A stretch of 64,000 bases of DNA from Eonycteris spelaea (taxonomy: Eukaryota > Chordata > Mammalia > Chiroptera > Pteropodidae), in assembly GCA_003508835.1 (NCBI GenBank), contig PUFA01000211.1, forward strand, positions 620,001-684,000. The letters run 5' to 3'. The notes under the pieces were generated by a model that worked only from the letters and a program-made list of their open reading frames with translations, was not told where the DNA came from and searched no databases. Both the position numbers and the translations under genes were made by a program. This document shows positions 13,341 through 24,009 of the stretch, piece after piece (the stretch's first letter is position 1; every line of letters starts with the position of its first letter).

Positions 13341-14084
13341 GCTTAGGTTGTGTATAAACAAACAGATTTCTATAAAGAAAATAGATGAAACTATCCCAAA
13401 GCTTCACAAAGCAGCAGAGAGAAATGATCTTAAATTAATAAGTGTACTAAGTTTCAAATACTTTTGGCAAGGCTGAAGCAATAACACTATCTTGGGCACT
13501 ATATCATGATGTGTTGAGCTGCAAGATAGCTCAAATAATCATGGAAAGACATTTATTCTTTACTCAACATGAAATATGGAGGTATCCAGCTCCAGCATTC
13601 ATTCAGCAGCTCAGAAAAGTTAGGGTTTTAGGTTGGAATCTCTTGCACTATTGTCCTTTCCCTCAGGCTTTTCTCCTCATGGTTTCAAGATGCCTGCTGA
13701 GCTTCAATCATTAGTCCTCATACTAGCACCCCAAGCAGAAAAGAGATGGCATAACCAAGCCCTGCTTTGTGAATACTATCATTAAATGAAAAGCAAAATA
13801 TTTTCCAGAAAACTTCCAGCCAACTTCTTTTTGTCTCATTCATCAGATCTGTGTCTCATGGCTACCTCTAGCTATAAGAAAGGAAGGAAAATCAAGTATC
13901 TGGTAAAAAGGGAATAGAATCACCATGATTGCTTAATACATTAAGATTGATTTCCAGGAAGTAGGCACATGGCAATTCAAACAAAAATCAAAGTTCTGTT
14001 GACCAGGAAGAAGTAAGGTTTTTGCACAGCCAACTGACACTATCTACCAAAGACACCCAATAATTTTTACAGTTAATTAGAGCT

Positions 14085-14260
14085 TATGGGATTCATTCAT
14101 TTAACCACTGGTATTTATTGATCATCTAGTATATGCAAAGGTAACTACAACGTGTTGGGGAAACAATCACAATCAAAAACAGACATGGTCCCTATCCTCA
14201 TGGAATATACAGCCTGATGATATCTGAGAAAAATATAATCAAATAATCACACAAAAAAAA
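14085..14260 (-). mobile_element. LINE-2 3' end fragment
   Basis: Reversed LINE-2 tail: 'ttcattcatttaac..tatttattgatcatctagtatatgca', followed by 'acatggtccctatcctcatggaa'. Confidence 0.7.
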
Positions 14261-14449
14261 TGTATAACTCTGACAAGACTGCTGCAGTGACTTTTATTGC
14301 CTTTTACAGAAAAATCGGTCCTGCTTCTATTGGTAACTACCTCAGTTTCGCTGTATGAACCCCACCCCCCAAGCCTCCCTACCTGTCCTCCAGCTTTTAC
14401 AGCCTACATAATTTGGAGGCAGCTGCCCCCATCCTTGTATCTAGCCTAT

Positions 14450-14700
14450 TTGTAATCCTATGCCCTGGCAAAAGTTATTGGATCAGAAATGGATGAGCAC
14501 ACAAATCAATTACAGCCAATAAGATGAACAGAAAGGATTGTTGAATCCTCCTGGTCCAGAAGCTCTCTCACTCTTCGGATGTTCTGGAAACAAGTACCCA
14601 GAATTGTTGATGGCCTTCACAACCAAGAGAGGATGAAGCCTGAGGATGAAGTAGACATTGTAGAAAACAAAGTGGAGAAAAGAATAAAACCAGGTCATTG
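14450..14700. repeat. Possible old LTR (MaLR-type) fragment
   Basis: A 'gccaataagatgaacagaaagga' segment and a 'gaggatgaagcctgaggatgaag' segment recall MLT1-type LTRs. It interrupts two LINE-2-like pieces. Family not settled. Confidence 0.3.
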
Positions 14701-14929
14701 GCAACATTACTCAAATAAACCAACCCTAAAGCCCATCTGACTTCTGAACTTTCAAGATATGTGAAATGTTAAAGCCATTACATTGGATGAAATCAATTTG
14801 ACTTGAGTTTTCTCTTGTAACTGTTGTTGATCTTGACTGAAAAGTGGTTCACAAAAGTAAAAGGACTTAAAAGAGGAAGATCTGCTTAAGGTTTGAGAAG
14901 GTACCTTTCAGTAAGTGTCTCTTAAACAA

Positions 14930-15165
14930 AGATCTGAAGAATTAGAAAAGGACAGCTGGATCAGCATTTGCAAAGGACCCCACAGTACAAAGGAAAGAGA
15001 TTAAAACTAAAGAACTAAAAAACCGCAAGAAAAATAAGGTATGATATGGGGCTGGAGAATTGGGTAGGGGCTCATACTCCTCAGGGTCTTTCTTATAGGT
15101 TGTGTCAGGGAATTTAGACTTTATCCTTTAAGTGTCACAGGTTTGGGAGGTGGGGGTGTTGGAGC
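14930..15165 (-). mobile_element. LINE-2 fragment, probably the continuation of the 14085-14260 copy
   Basis: Carries LINE-2 antisense landmarks: '..agatctgaagaatta..', 'gcatttgcaaaggacccc', then 'tttagactttatccttta'. An intervening segment separates it from the 14085-14260 piece. Confidence 0.5.
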
Positions 15166-16054
15166 ATAGCAATTGTCTATAGTGTGGTAGCATTAATTCA
15201 TATACCTCTACCTAAGAACCAGTACTATACTGAACATTCTATTTTCAAGCAGCTTCCTAGACCACATCAAAGGATTTTCAGGAAACACTAACTTGGCACT
15301 GATGGAATCACCTCTATGAGGTCCTTAACAGAGGGCATCCTGACTCAGCTTGGACAGTGCTGGTGAAATTGTGCTTATTTTCATGAAACATATTAATCCA
15401 GGGCAGTTTACTCTGAGGCTTTAAAAAAAGAGGAGTACAGGCCATTCTTTGAAGACTGGGACTCTACAAGTGAAATCTGTACTTTCACTACCATCACATC
15501 CAGCCCTCAGGAAGCTGCAGGTGCCCTCACTGCATCTGGAAGCCAAGGTATAAATGGGATTCCTGACAGTGCTGAAAGTCATAAGTGCTCAGGTACTTGT
15601 TTCAAGGTGCTCACAGATTTGAAATAAATAACAATGTCCACCCCTCAAAAAGTCAAGAAGAAAATGTGCTGTCTAATAAGCTTTCTTCTACTTCATGACT
15701 TCTTTCCACTTTCACTTTCTCCTACACTCCAGAATTCCAGGAACTGTTATAAAGATAATTCTCCCAGTAAACGTATCCTCATTAATTAAAGCTAACTCTG
15801 CATTACTTTCTGCTAATATTACTGTAATCCAATTCACACAGGCCAGGTTTTATTACTCTTTAAATATTATTAGTTAACTCAAGCTCACAATCACACATAC
15901 AGGATACTGGTTTGCCCAGCTGAATAGCTTCAATTGTGCTCAGCTAATATTTATATTAAAAAGTTATAAAATATTAAATCACATGAAAGTATTCACTATA
16001 ATGACAAATCATGAATTGCTTAGCTTCTATTGTTAATAATATTCTCTAGTACAG
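15166..16054. other. No gene; unique sequence
   Basis: No coding exon, RNA gene or named repeat recognised. Confidence 0.5.
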
Positions 16055-16403
16055 CACCGCAAGGACTGAATGCCCAAAATTAATGTTAAAATCCTAAGTT
16101 AAAAACCAAGGTAATGAGAAGGTAGGGCCTTTAGAGGTGATTAGAGCATTAAGTCATGAGAGCACCTAAGGTATGAAATTAGTGTCCTTATTATAGAGGC
16201 ACCAGAGATATCCCTTGCCCCTTCCACCATGTGTGAGGACATCACGAAAAGTAGACTGTCGATGATCCAAGTTCTCACTAGACACTGAATCTGAAGGCAC
16301 CTGGATCTTGGACTTCCCAGCCTTGAAAACTGAGAAATAAATTTCTATTGTTTATAAGCTATCCGGTTTATGGTGTTTTGTGATAGTAGTCCAAACAAAG
16401 ACA
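16055..16403 (+). mobile_element. Solo LTR, MLT1A-like (ERVL-MaLR)
   Basis: Matches the MLT1 LTR from end to end: a 'ggactgaatg.cccaaaatt' start, 'gggcctttagaggtgattagagcattaa', 'tagtgtccttatta.agaggc', 'ccttccaccatgtg.gagga', 'ggatcttggacttcccagcct', and 'gagaaataaatttctattgttta', which contains the poly(A) signal AATAAA. No internal retroviral sequence is attached. An ancient mammalian element. Confidence 0.88.
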
Positions 16404-16429
16404 AATATCAAAGATTGTGAGATATTAAA

Positions 16430-16505
16430 CATGCATATATATATATACACACATGTACATATATATACACACATATATACATATGCATACATATATATTT
16501 ATATG
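16430..16505 (+). repeat. (TA/CA)n microsatellite
   Basis: Alternating TATATA, ACACAC and ATGTAC units between the two LTRs. Confidence 0.85.
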
Positions 16506-17350
16506 TCTCTGCTCCTGGTTCCTGGCTCAGAGCTTCTAAAACTCTTATTTCCTAAATGACAACAACACTAGAAGCTTCTCTTTTTCTAATCTTTGGTCTT
16601 TAACCCCAAACCTGACAAAAGGCTCCTAAAACCCTTGTAAATTCTTAAGTGATGAGAGCACTAGGATCATCATTTGTTCTAATGAAGAGATGCTGAGTGG
16701 GCTCCTGCATGGCTCCTGAATGCGGGCTGCTCACCAAAAGACCAAGCCATGACTGGAAGCTCCCAGAGGGGAGAGGAGCTGGAAACGGAGTTACTAATTG
16801 CCCATGCTTATGTGAGGAAGCCTCTGTAAAATCCCAATAGTAGGAGGTTCAGAGAGCTTGCAGGTTGGTGATCACATCCACACTGGGAAGGTGATGCATC
16901 CCAGCTCCACAGAGACAAAAGCTTCCGTGCTTCGCAGACCTCACCCGATGTGTCTCTGCATTTGGCTGTTCATGTGTATCCTTTGTCATATCCTTTAGTA
17001 AACTCGTGAATGTGTATCCCTGAGCTGTGAGCCACTCTGGCAAATTAATCTAGTCTGAGGGGGTCATGGGAACCTCCAATTTGTAACCAAATCAGACATC
17101 TGTGGGTAACCTAGGGACCTACTGTTTGTGAATGGCATCTGAACTGAGGACAGTCTTATGGAACTGAGCCCTTACCCATGGAATATGATGCTATGTCTGG
17201 ATAGTGTGTGACTGGAGTTGAATTTTAGGAAATCCAGCTAGCATTGCAGAGAACTGCTGGCAGTAGGGGGAAAACCCCACACATTTTGGTCATCACAAGT
17301 GAAGTGTTCTTCTGTGTGTGAGTACTAAAGGAGACACACAGGAAAGAAAC
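16504..17350 (+). mobile_element. Solo LTR-like element, class unresolved
   Basis: Landmarks in order: 'gctcctggttcctggctcagag', 'ggctgctcaccaaaagaccaagccatg', 'tcctttgtcatatcctttagtaaact' (a degraded poly(A)-signal region of the kind seen in gammaretrovirus-like LTRs), 'gggggtcatgggaacc', and 'aaaaccccacacattttggt' near the end. I recall this as a mammalian endogenous-retrovirus LTR but cannot name the family. No gag, pol or env sequence is next to it. Confidence 0.55.
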
Positions 17351-19479
17351 ACACAGGAGGGAATAACTGCAGGTTTTTCCTTTGCAATGATAGATTATCC
17401 TTCCAAGAGATCAGTTCACAAAACTCAGTATTGTACATCTTGAGACAGTGACATAGTGTTTTGCCAGTGATTAGCAAAACATAGGCTGTTTTTTCCTAAA
17501 CAAGTCAACATTGCAAATCCTAAATGTTTTCTGTAAACAACCAATAGACCTGAACGAGAGGGCAGGTATTACTCCTTATTCAAAGAAGTCAATCAGTACT
17601 TTAGAATTATTGAAATGAGATGTTTGTAAAGTGCTCAGCAAAGCTCCTAAGAGAAAATACTCTAAATAAATAAAGGTGATCAATTAAATGTTTAAGTCTA
17701 AAGATAGTAAATTGCTATCATATTTTTATTATGGTTGGAGAAATTTCTCTTCAAAAAGCATTAAGTGCTCATTAGCAATCCTACTGTAATACAAGATAAT
17801 ACACCGTTTTACACAGGTAGGTAAAGAACTATAGATATTTCATAACTATAGATAGGTGAATATTAAGGAAATATTTACATTTTGAGACCTAAATGGTAGA
17901 TGGGTCCCTAGTTTATAGTCGTTAGCTAAGAGAATACTCAGCCCAGAATAAATGCATAAACACATCCTCAGCTTCTAGTCCAACTGAATCACTCACAACC
18001 TCAAATAGATCTCTACAATGAAGATGTACAAAAGTAGAGATTTAGCTTTGAAATGTGACTATTTTTATTAGTCTTTCAAGGCAATAATATCTAACATATG
18101 GTAAATTATTTCAAATAAAATATTTTTTGTGAGGACTTAGCTTACAATCAACAGCAACGCTACCACTTTCCTAACTTTGTACCAACAGGTGATTAGGCTA
18201 CCCAAACAAAATAAACTTTACATATTTATTCAGAAAGTTTTATTTGATTACAAAACGTAGTAATTTAGATACATTATGTACATTAATGATTAAATTGCTT
18301 GATAATTACACATATACGATTGCATACAGTAATAATTATTCCAACTTCACTTTCTAGATAAAAGCAAAATATAATGCAAACTCCACTATTTTAAAACAAG
18401 GGAAAACAATTTTTATGTTTTTTCTTCTAACTTTGATAGTGTTTTTCTATTAACTTGCACTAACATTGTAGTTTTTCCAGGTGCTGCATAACATTTTATA
18501 TCACATAAACAGTGTATGTTAAGAGAAAACTACTCTAGACCTTATTCTATAATAATATGCAATTCCCTCGGTCTTGAATCTTTTAAGTAATGCCGAAGTA
18601 TAAAGTCAAAATAGTAAAAGTTCTTTCAACAAAAGGCAAGATTTGCCCAAAACCTGCAAGAATGACAGAAGTTTGTCCACCCTGTAAAAATACATTTTGA
18701 GACTCACTGATGTATGAGATCTTAAAAAAATCAAATAGGGAGCATAAAAGGATTTCAATAAGTGTTTTCTACACTTTTTTAAAGATGTCATTGCATTATA
18801 ACGAGTAATATAACAAGTATATATGGCAAGTGCAGTAAGGACTGAGAAGTGCCCTTAAAGTTCCTGAAAATAAGAGGTTGCTTTGATATCAAGCAAGTGT
18901 TATTTCAAAACCGGATAAACTTAAAAGAGATTAAACAAAATCATAATTCAGTGATTGCAGAAAGACGGATATTAATGTAAACTTATCTTTTACGTATGAA
19001 ATTACTCTTTGTTTTGGGGTGGAAAACTGTGGCTCCTCCCAATGCTGTTGATATACAGAAAGATTCCGAAGACAAGTGCTTTGCAAACACAGTAACTAGA
19101 ACTAGATAAGGCTTCCTTCCCTATGACCAGTCCTCCGTCAAGGACCAGAACGACCAACTTTATCTACTACTATAACAGGTTAATTCAGAAAAGTTGACGA
19201 CTTCAGAAGAAAAGGCCACGGGAGAAAACTCAGTCATGAAAAGCTTCAAGAGAAAACTTGCTCAGCTTTTTGCCTTGGGTCTGAAGTGATCCCAAGAATG
19301 CTCAGATCCCTAAAGTTTCCCCAATTAATCATTCGCGCTTATAGCCCAAGCCATCCCACGTTTTGTATGCATTTTTCAGATGACAAAACTTTAAGGGACT
19401 CATGACTCAAAAGCAAAGCCCCGAGAGCTCAAAAAATACCCCATAAAGGGAAAAATTCCATAGCTAAGTAACTCCCCAC
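17351..19479. other. No gene; unique AT-rich sequence up to the CpG island
   Basis: No coding exon, RNA gene or clear repeat recognised. Confidence 0.5.
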
Positions 19480-19772
19480 TATGCCAACCGCACACGTCAG
19501 CCGCATGCTGCAGCGAGACCAGCACTCACCCACCGCTCGCCGGGGAAACTCAGACCCGGGGTTTTGCAAAATCTGAAGCGCAACAGGCTCGCTTACTCTC
19601 CTGGGATAGGTTCTCGCCTTCACCTCAGAGGTACACTTGGAGAATGCTGGGCTCTGCCATTTTGACAAAAAAGAGGACCTTACCCGAGAGGGCCCTTAGC
19701 CGGTAACCCTAAGAGCCAGAGCGCCAGAAAACCCCTGACCTGTCACCTCCGCGACCCCCGCGCCCTCGTTCC

Positions 19773-19778
19773 CACGTG
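19773..19778. promoter_or_regulatory. E-box CACGTG
   Basis: A palindromic CACGTG in the island, a binding sequence for USF/MYC/MAX-type bHLH factors. A single hexamer can occur by chance, so occupancy is unproven. Confidence 0.3.
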
Positions 19779-19921
19779 CAGTGAGCTACCCGCACTCTGA
19801 GTCCATCTGCAGAGAGCGGCCGAAACAAAAGCCCAAGCAAAGGAATCCTGGAAAGCCCGCACCTCTTCTCAGGCAGCGCCGAGGGCGGCCTCGGTGGGGG
19901 TGGGCGGGACATCTGCGGCCC

Positions 19922-19931
19922 GGGGCGGGGC
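19922..19931 (+). promoter_or_regulatory. GC box (Sp1-type)
   Basis: GGGGCGGGGC, a perfect Sp/KLF-type GC box. A second related site, TGGGCGGGA, is at 19901-19909. Both lie in the middle of the CpG island, between the expected start sites and the FARS2-side splice donors. Confidence 0.55.
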
Positions 19932-20495
19932 GTCGGCAAGGCACGCGCTCGGTCACCCGGGCAACGCGGCCTCGCGCCCTGCCAAGGTGCGACCTGACGC
20001 TGCGTTCCAAGAGTCAATGTCCTCGCCATAACCCCGGGAGGTTCTCGTAGACACTCCTTAACGGGCTGCACGCCCTCAGTGCTCGAACCTCCAACCTCCG
20101 TGCCCCAGGAGTGTGGCTCGGTGCACAGGCGGCCCCCTGATGCCAGCCTGATGGCCCAGCCCGGCCCTTGCCGCCGTCCCTCTTACTCCCCGCCCTCAGT
20201 CCGCTCCCAGCACTGCTACACGCGGAGCCTCCTAGGCTGGGTTGGCGAGCGGGAACGCCTCCCCGTGGGCGCCTCCCCTTAGCTGCCCGAAGCCTGCCTG
20301 CGCCCGCCTCCGAAGCCGCTCGTAACGCCCCGCGCGGTCGCCGCGGCCCCAGGCGCGGGTGGGTGCTCACCTAGGCTGAGGCCCGGGCCCGCTGGCGAGA
20401 GCGAACCTCACTGCATTTTATTTCATTCGTAGTTTTTGCATAGGTTGAATTTTGTAGTTGGATTAAACCCGGGACCTCCGCGAAGAGGACCCACT

Positions 20496-20504
20496 CCCCC
20501 CCCC
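20496..20504 (+). repeat. C9 homopolymer in the LYRM4 5' leader
   Basis: Nine consecutive C, ending four bases upstream of the ATG. Likely length-variable and prone to sequencing error, but it lies outside the coding frame. Confidence 0.8.
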
Positions 20505-20513
20505 AAAATGGCA
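20505..20513 (+). promoter_or_regulatory. YY1-like motif over the LYRM4 start codon
   Basis: AAAATGGCA includes the ATG of LYRM4 and matches the YY1 core (AANATGGC). Such sites overlapping the start codon are known in short-leader housekeeping and mitochondrial genes. It also forms the strong Kozak context. Confidence 0.4.
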
Positions 20514-20593
20514 GCCTCCAGTCGCGCACAAGTGTTAGATCTGTACCGGGCGATGCTGAGAGAGAGCAAGCATTTCAGCGCCTATAATTACAG
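20508..20593 (+). CDS. LYRM4: LYRM4 (ISD11) coding exon 1
   Basis: This exon encodes residues 1-28 plus the first two bases of codon 29 of LYRM4/ISD11. Its product is the small mitochondrial-matrix LYR protein that binds and stabilises the cysteine desulfurase NFS1, together with acyl-carrier protein, in the iron-sulfur cluster assembly complex. The translation begins [19 protein letters not shown], and the family-defining Leu-Tyr-Arg triplet is at residues 12-14. The start is secure. The ATG has A at -3 and G at +4, no other ATG occurs in the roughly 100 bases upstream, and the protein begins as the mammalian family does. The exon ends CAG followed by GTGATC, a legitimate GT donor with a non-consensus +5 base, and the intron is phase 2. 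It lies at the right side of a CpG island. Recognition is by sequence; function is from the known family. Confidence 0.97.
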
Positions 20594-20750
20594 GTGATCC
20601 GACGGGCGGCGGGGGCTGGGAGGTCCGGGGGCACGAGCTGCCCAGGAATGTCTCGGGGTGCGGGGAGCCCTGTCCCGCGCTGGGGGCCTTGGAACGGTGA
20701 CTGGAAGGGTCCGCCACCGAAAAGCGTACCCCTGCCGGCAAGCGCGGATC

Positions 20751-22690
20751 CCTGAAACCTTGGGAGTGGGGGGAAGCAGGGGGCTTTTCCTTTGTTATAT
20801 CAGAGAAGATAAATCTTGTGATGTTTACCCCCAAGTGGAATACCGTGGTTCATGCTCTGGGAACGTGGTTGGTGGTGTGTTTCTGCTGTAGAAGGATAAA
20901 CATGAAAGCTGCAAGTGCTTAAGTGAGGACCAGTAGTGGTTGCATATGTAGAACTTCCCACAGAATTGGATGAGTTTACGGTAGAACATATCCGTGAACT
21001 AAAGGTTCTCACTACCCACGCCTTTCATTTCTTAGATGTCTTTATTAGGTTGTGTGTCTTCGTGTGTTTGTTTTGTTTTTGGTTGCAAGAATCAAATTCA
21101 TTCTACTTGGGAAATTGGTGGCGGCGGGACTGGGGGATGGAAGGAGGAGACACGAGTAGTGGTAAAGGTAAAAAGGCCTCACAAAATTCAGGAGCAGAAA
21201 CGTTTATCAAGGCCTCACCAAATGGGAGCCAACTTGTAGGATCCTAGCGGCAGGAGAAAGAGAGTTTAAACTCCCACCTCCTTAATGTGGCGCACTTTTT
21301 CAATTCCTACCTCATTCTACTATTTGCCCTTAAGGCCCTTACTCTTACCTTTTACTTTCTATATCTTTTGTGTACTTCACAGCATCCGCTTTCTTTTCTG
21401 CTTCCCTACAACTTCTGACTCAACATTACTTGTATGTATCTTACAGAATTTCTTCGCATCCTTTTAGATTTGGTGCCTTTTACTACCTACCTGATTCTGT
21501 GTTTGAGCCACATTCCCAAAGTAAGAATCTGATAAGACCAACTCATTTCATGACACCAGGTCTCACTTTTGGTGACTGGCCAACCTGTGGGTTGGAATTC
21601 CTAAAACCAAAGCCTACCCCTAGAATAGACCTGGTTAGGTAACGCGCCCACCTTCCTTTGTATGAGCTGGCAGGCACATTATGATGGATAGACCCATTAT
21701 AACTTTGATTAACGAGCAGAACACTAAGCCTCCCAAGCAGTGACTGCTTCGTTTTCAGATACCTGCATAGAAAAGGTACTCATCCTATAAATTTGAGAAC
21801 AACATCTAGGTCACACTGATTTGAGAACAACATCTAGATTTGAGAACAACATCTAGGTCACACTTGGTCAAATAGTTAAATATTTCATAAAAGTATGTGG
21901 TCTTAATGACTTTGGCTTTGGAAGGTAACATTTGTAAGTAGTAGATATACAGGTGGAAATTTTAACAAAAATACTTAGCACCAAGAAATTAATCAAGTTT
22001 GTTGAAGAACCCACAAAATATGCAAGTGAATAAGTAGAAATTAATCATTTTCACTACAGTTTGGAAGAAGATATTTGTCATTCAAATTTATTGAGAATAA
22101 ACAAGAACTGTAATCAGCACACAGGTCACAAACGAGACAGCAGCAGGGTGAAGGTAGATCTGAGAGCACATTGTAGAAAAGTCTAGTGGGAGCACTCAGA
22201 GAATGTAAAACTTCGGATGGACAAGTTGCTCCATCTCAGTGTTTCAGTTTTCTTACTTGTAAAATTAGCCCAGTGGACTAGGTAATCTCTAAGATCCTTT
22301 CCATTTCTAAAATTCCATTTGGAAATAATTTGTAAACCAAGTGGTGAAATCTACAGATAAGGCTAAGTTTTTTCAAGGGAATACATGCCAAGTTAATGGG
22401 GTAACCTGCAGGGAAGTCATTCAAGACTGTATCTAGTAGGCAGAATATTGAAAATGAATTTCAATATATACATGTAGAAAATTGTTCTAATTATACCTTG
22501 AATAATGCTTTTGAGCTAAATGTATTGTCCTCATGTAAATGTGTTATTCAAAGAAATCTGGTAGTCATTTTACACTGTTTTCTGAAATAATGGATCAAAA
22601 ACCTGAGATTCTTACTAGTATTATCTCCTATGACAATAAACTTACTTGTTTATAAAATGTCCTTTTGTATTCAAGCTATGTCTTGTGGCT
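20751..22690. other. LYRM4: Start of LYRM4 intron 1, mostly unique
   Basis: No coding sequence recognised. It includes the three-copy 19-bp repeat at 21791-21856 and a MIR-like stretch at about 22205-22310 ('caagttgctccatctc..gtttcagttttcttac.tgtaaaat'). Confidence 0.5.
21791..21856 (+). repeat. Three-copy 19-bp repeat
   Basis: ATTTGAGAACAACATCTAG occurs at 21791-21809, 21819-21837 and 21838-21856. Copies 1 and 3 are followed by GTCACACT. The copies are identical, so the expansion is recent. Confidence 0.95.
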
Positions 22691-22924
22691 TCAAAGACAG
22701 CCCCTTCCCTTGTACTCTCCTCTTTTATCTGACTTGCATTTTAATCACCCTTGTCTGGATTTTCTCCTCTTTCTTTGAGATTCAGCTCAGTAATGACTTT
22801 GGTCTTCCTGATGCTTCTCATTCCACAGCTCCTAGCCCCATCCAAACAAGTTCTATTCCTATGTGTTCTTTTACTTCAATGCTTCTAAAACCACTATCTG
22901 AAGACTGCTTTGCCCAATGACATA

Positions 22925-23770
22925 CTAGACCCTGGAGATAGAAAGATGAGAGCTTTAGGTTCAGCAAGGCACCTACTATCAATGGCTTTTTTTATAGACC
23001 TCCATGGGACACAGTTACAAAAATCATTTTCACAAACTGAGATAAGTGCTATGAGAGACATGCACAGGGATAGAATCGAGAATGCTTCTCAGAAGACGAC
23101 ACTGGATAAAAGGAATGAAGTGGCATATTATGCTCACATAATGATAAACAGTGGAATACTACTGAAGAGTAAAGTATGATTCGGAGGGTGTCAAAAGATG
23201 AGACTGTGGTTGCAAAGGGCCACATATTCAAGGGCCTAGGGGCCATGCTAAGGAACCTGGACTTCTTTCTTAGTTAGCAGGCAGCCAATAAAGAGCTTTA
23301 AGCATAAAGTGACATGGGCAGATTTGCATTTTTGGTAGATCATTCTGGCAACAATGTAGAAGATAATTTTGAGGGCTAGATATAAGGACACTAAATGGGA
23401 GCTGGCTACAACAGTGCCAGGGAAAGATTAGGGCCCTAATGAGGGCAGGAATACTGGAAGGTAGAGGGAAAGGGCATATTTGATTAATAATTAGAAGATA
23501 AAATGATTAGAACTCAATGAATGTTTGGATTCAGAAGAGAATCCAAGCAGAGTCTAGAATGACGTCCAATTACTAGTTAAGCTGAGGCACAGAAAGGTTA
23601 ATCATAAAAGTTGTGCCTTTAACTGACTTAAATTTGGAAATAGCTGATCTTATAAAGAGAAGACTTTTGAGTTTATTTGGGGGGCATCTTGAGTGAATGT
23701 CACCTGGAATGCCCAGCAGAAGTAGTTATTCACAGGAGTCTAAAGCTCAGGAACAGTCAGGACTGGAGTT
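22925..23770 (-). mobile_element. LINE-2 fragment
   Basis: Antisense LINE-2 landmarks on +: 'aaagagctttaagcataaagtgacatgggcagatttgca', 'tagatcattctggcaacaatgtag', 'gaatccaagcagagtc', 'gatgacgtcca'-like. This layout is typical of the LINE-2 3' half on the opposite strand. Confidence 0.6.
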
Positions 23771-23945
23771 GTCATCACCACTCACTTGCTGTGTAACCCA
23801 GGGCAAATCACTCCATCTCTCTGTTAATCTATAAATGGAGGTAATGATTTGTTTATTTTCTAGAGTGGTGAGGCTTAAATGATTTAACTCATGTCAGGTG
23901 CTTAGATTTGTGCTGCCACAGAGTAAGCATTCAGTAATTGGGATT
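23770..23945 (+). repeat. MIR SINE fragment
   Basis: 'cacttgctgtgtaacccagggcaaatcactccatctct', then 'aaatggaggtaatga', 'gaggcttaaatgattta', and a 'agtaagcattcagtaa' end. Confidence 0.8.
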
Positions 23946-24009
23946 TTTCTCTCATAAGTGGAATTAAAATCTTAATATAAGGCGAAATTTCCAGGAAGAG
24001 TACTTAAGG

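Larger units (their letters stand above)
1..19479 (-). other. FARS2: Presumed FARS2 intron 1 (partial)
   Basis: The whole left part of the window lacks any recognisable coding exon on either strand. If FARS2 is divergent to LYRM4 as in other mammals, this is the beginning of its very long first intron, which in human separates the noncoding exon from the first coding exon by about 100 kb. The content is repeats and unique AT-rich sequence. Confidence 0.6.
19530..20130 (-). other. FARS2: Candidate noncoding first exon of FARS2 (boundaries uncertain)
   Basis: FARS2 encodes mitochondrial phenylalanyl-tRNA synthetase, and its first exon is noncoding in human. On the - strand the best donor at the far side of the island is GGTGG/GTGAGT, with the last exon base at 19530. 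Alternatives are CTCGG/GTAAGG ending at 19684 and CCTAG/GTGAGC ending at 20371. The upstream limit is a guess from the short distance between the two start sites in human. No FARS2 coding sequence is present, so this entry rests on synteny plus splice motifs only. Confidence 0.3.
19480..20750. promoter_or_regulatory. CpG island, presumed divergent LYRM4/FARS2 promoter
   Basis: A sharp rise in G+C and CpG against an AT-rich background. It runs from around 19488 to around 20750 and covers LYRM4 exon 1 near its right edge. It contains GC boxes (19922-19931 and 19901-19909), an E-box CACGTG at 19773 and a YY1-like core over the LYRM4 ATG. No convincing TATA box is placed for either gene, as usual for CpG-island promoters. 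In human 6p25.1 LYRM4 and FARS2 are transcribed divergently from start sites only a few hundred bases apart, so this island should serve both. The FARS2 side is inferred from conserved synteny, not from any coding sequence here. Long open frames inside the island on both strands are by-products of high G+C. Confidence 0.85.

Noticed and set aside
19709..20374. Several overlapping 67-120-codon frames on both strands in the CpG island
   Set aside because: High G+C depletes stop codons. The proteins are Arg/Pro/Gly-rich with no recognisable domain, and the only real coding exon in the island is LYRM4 exon 1.
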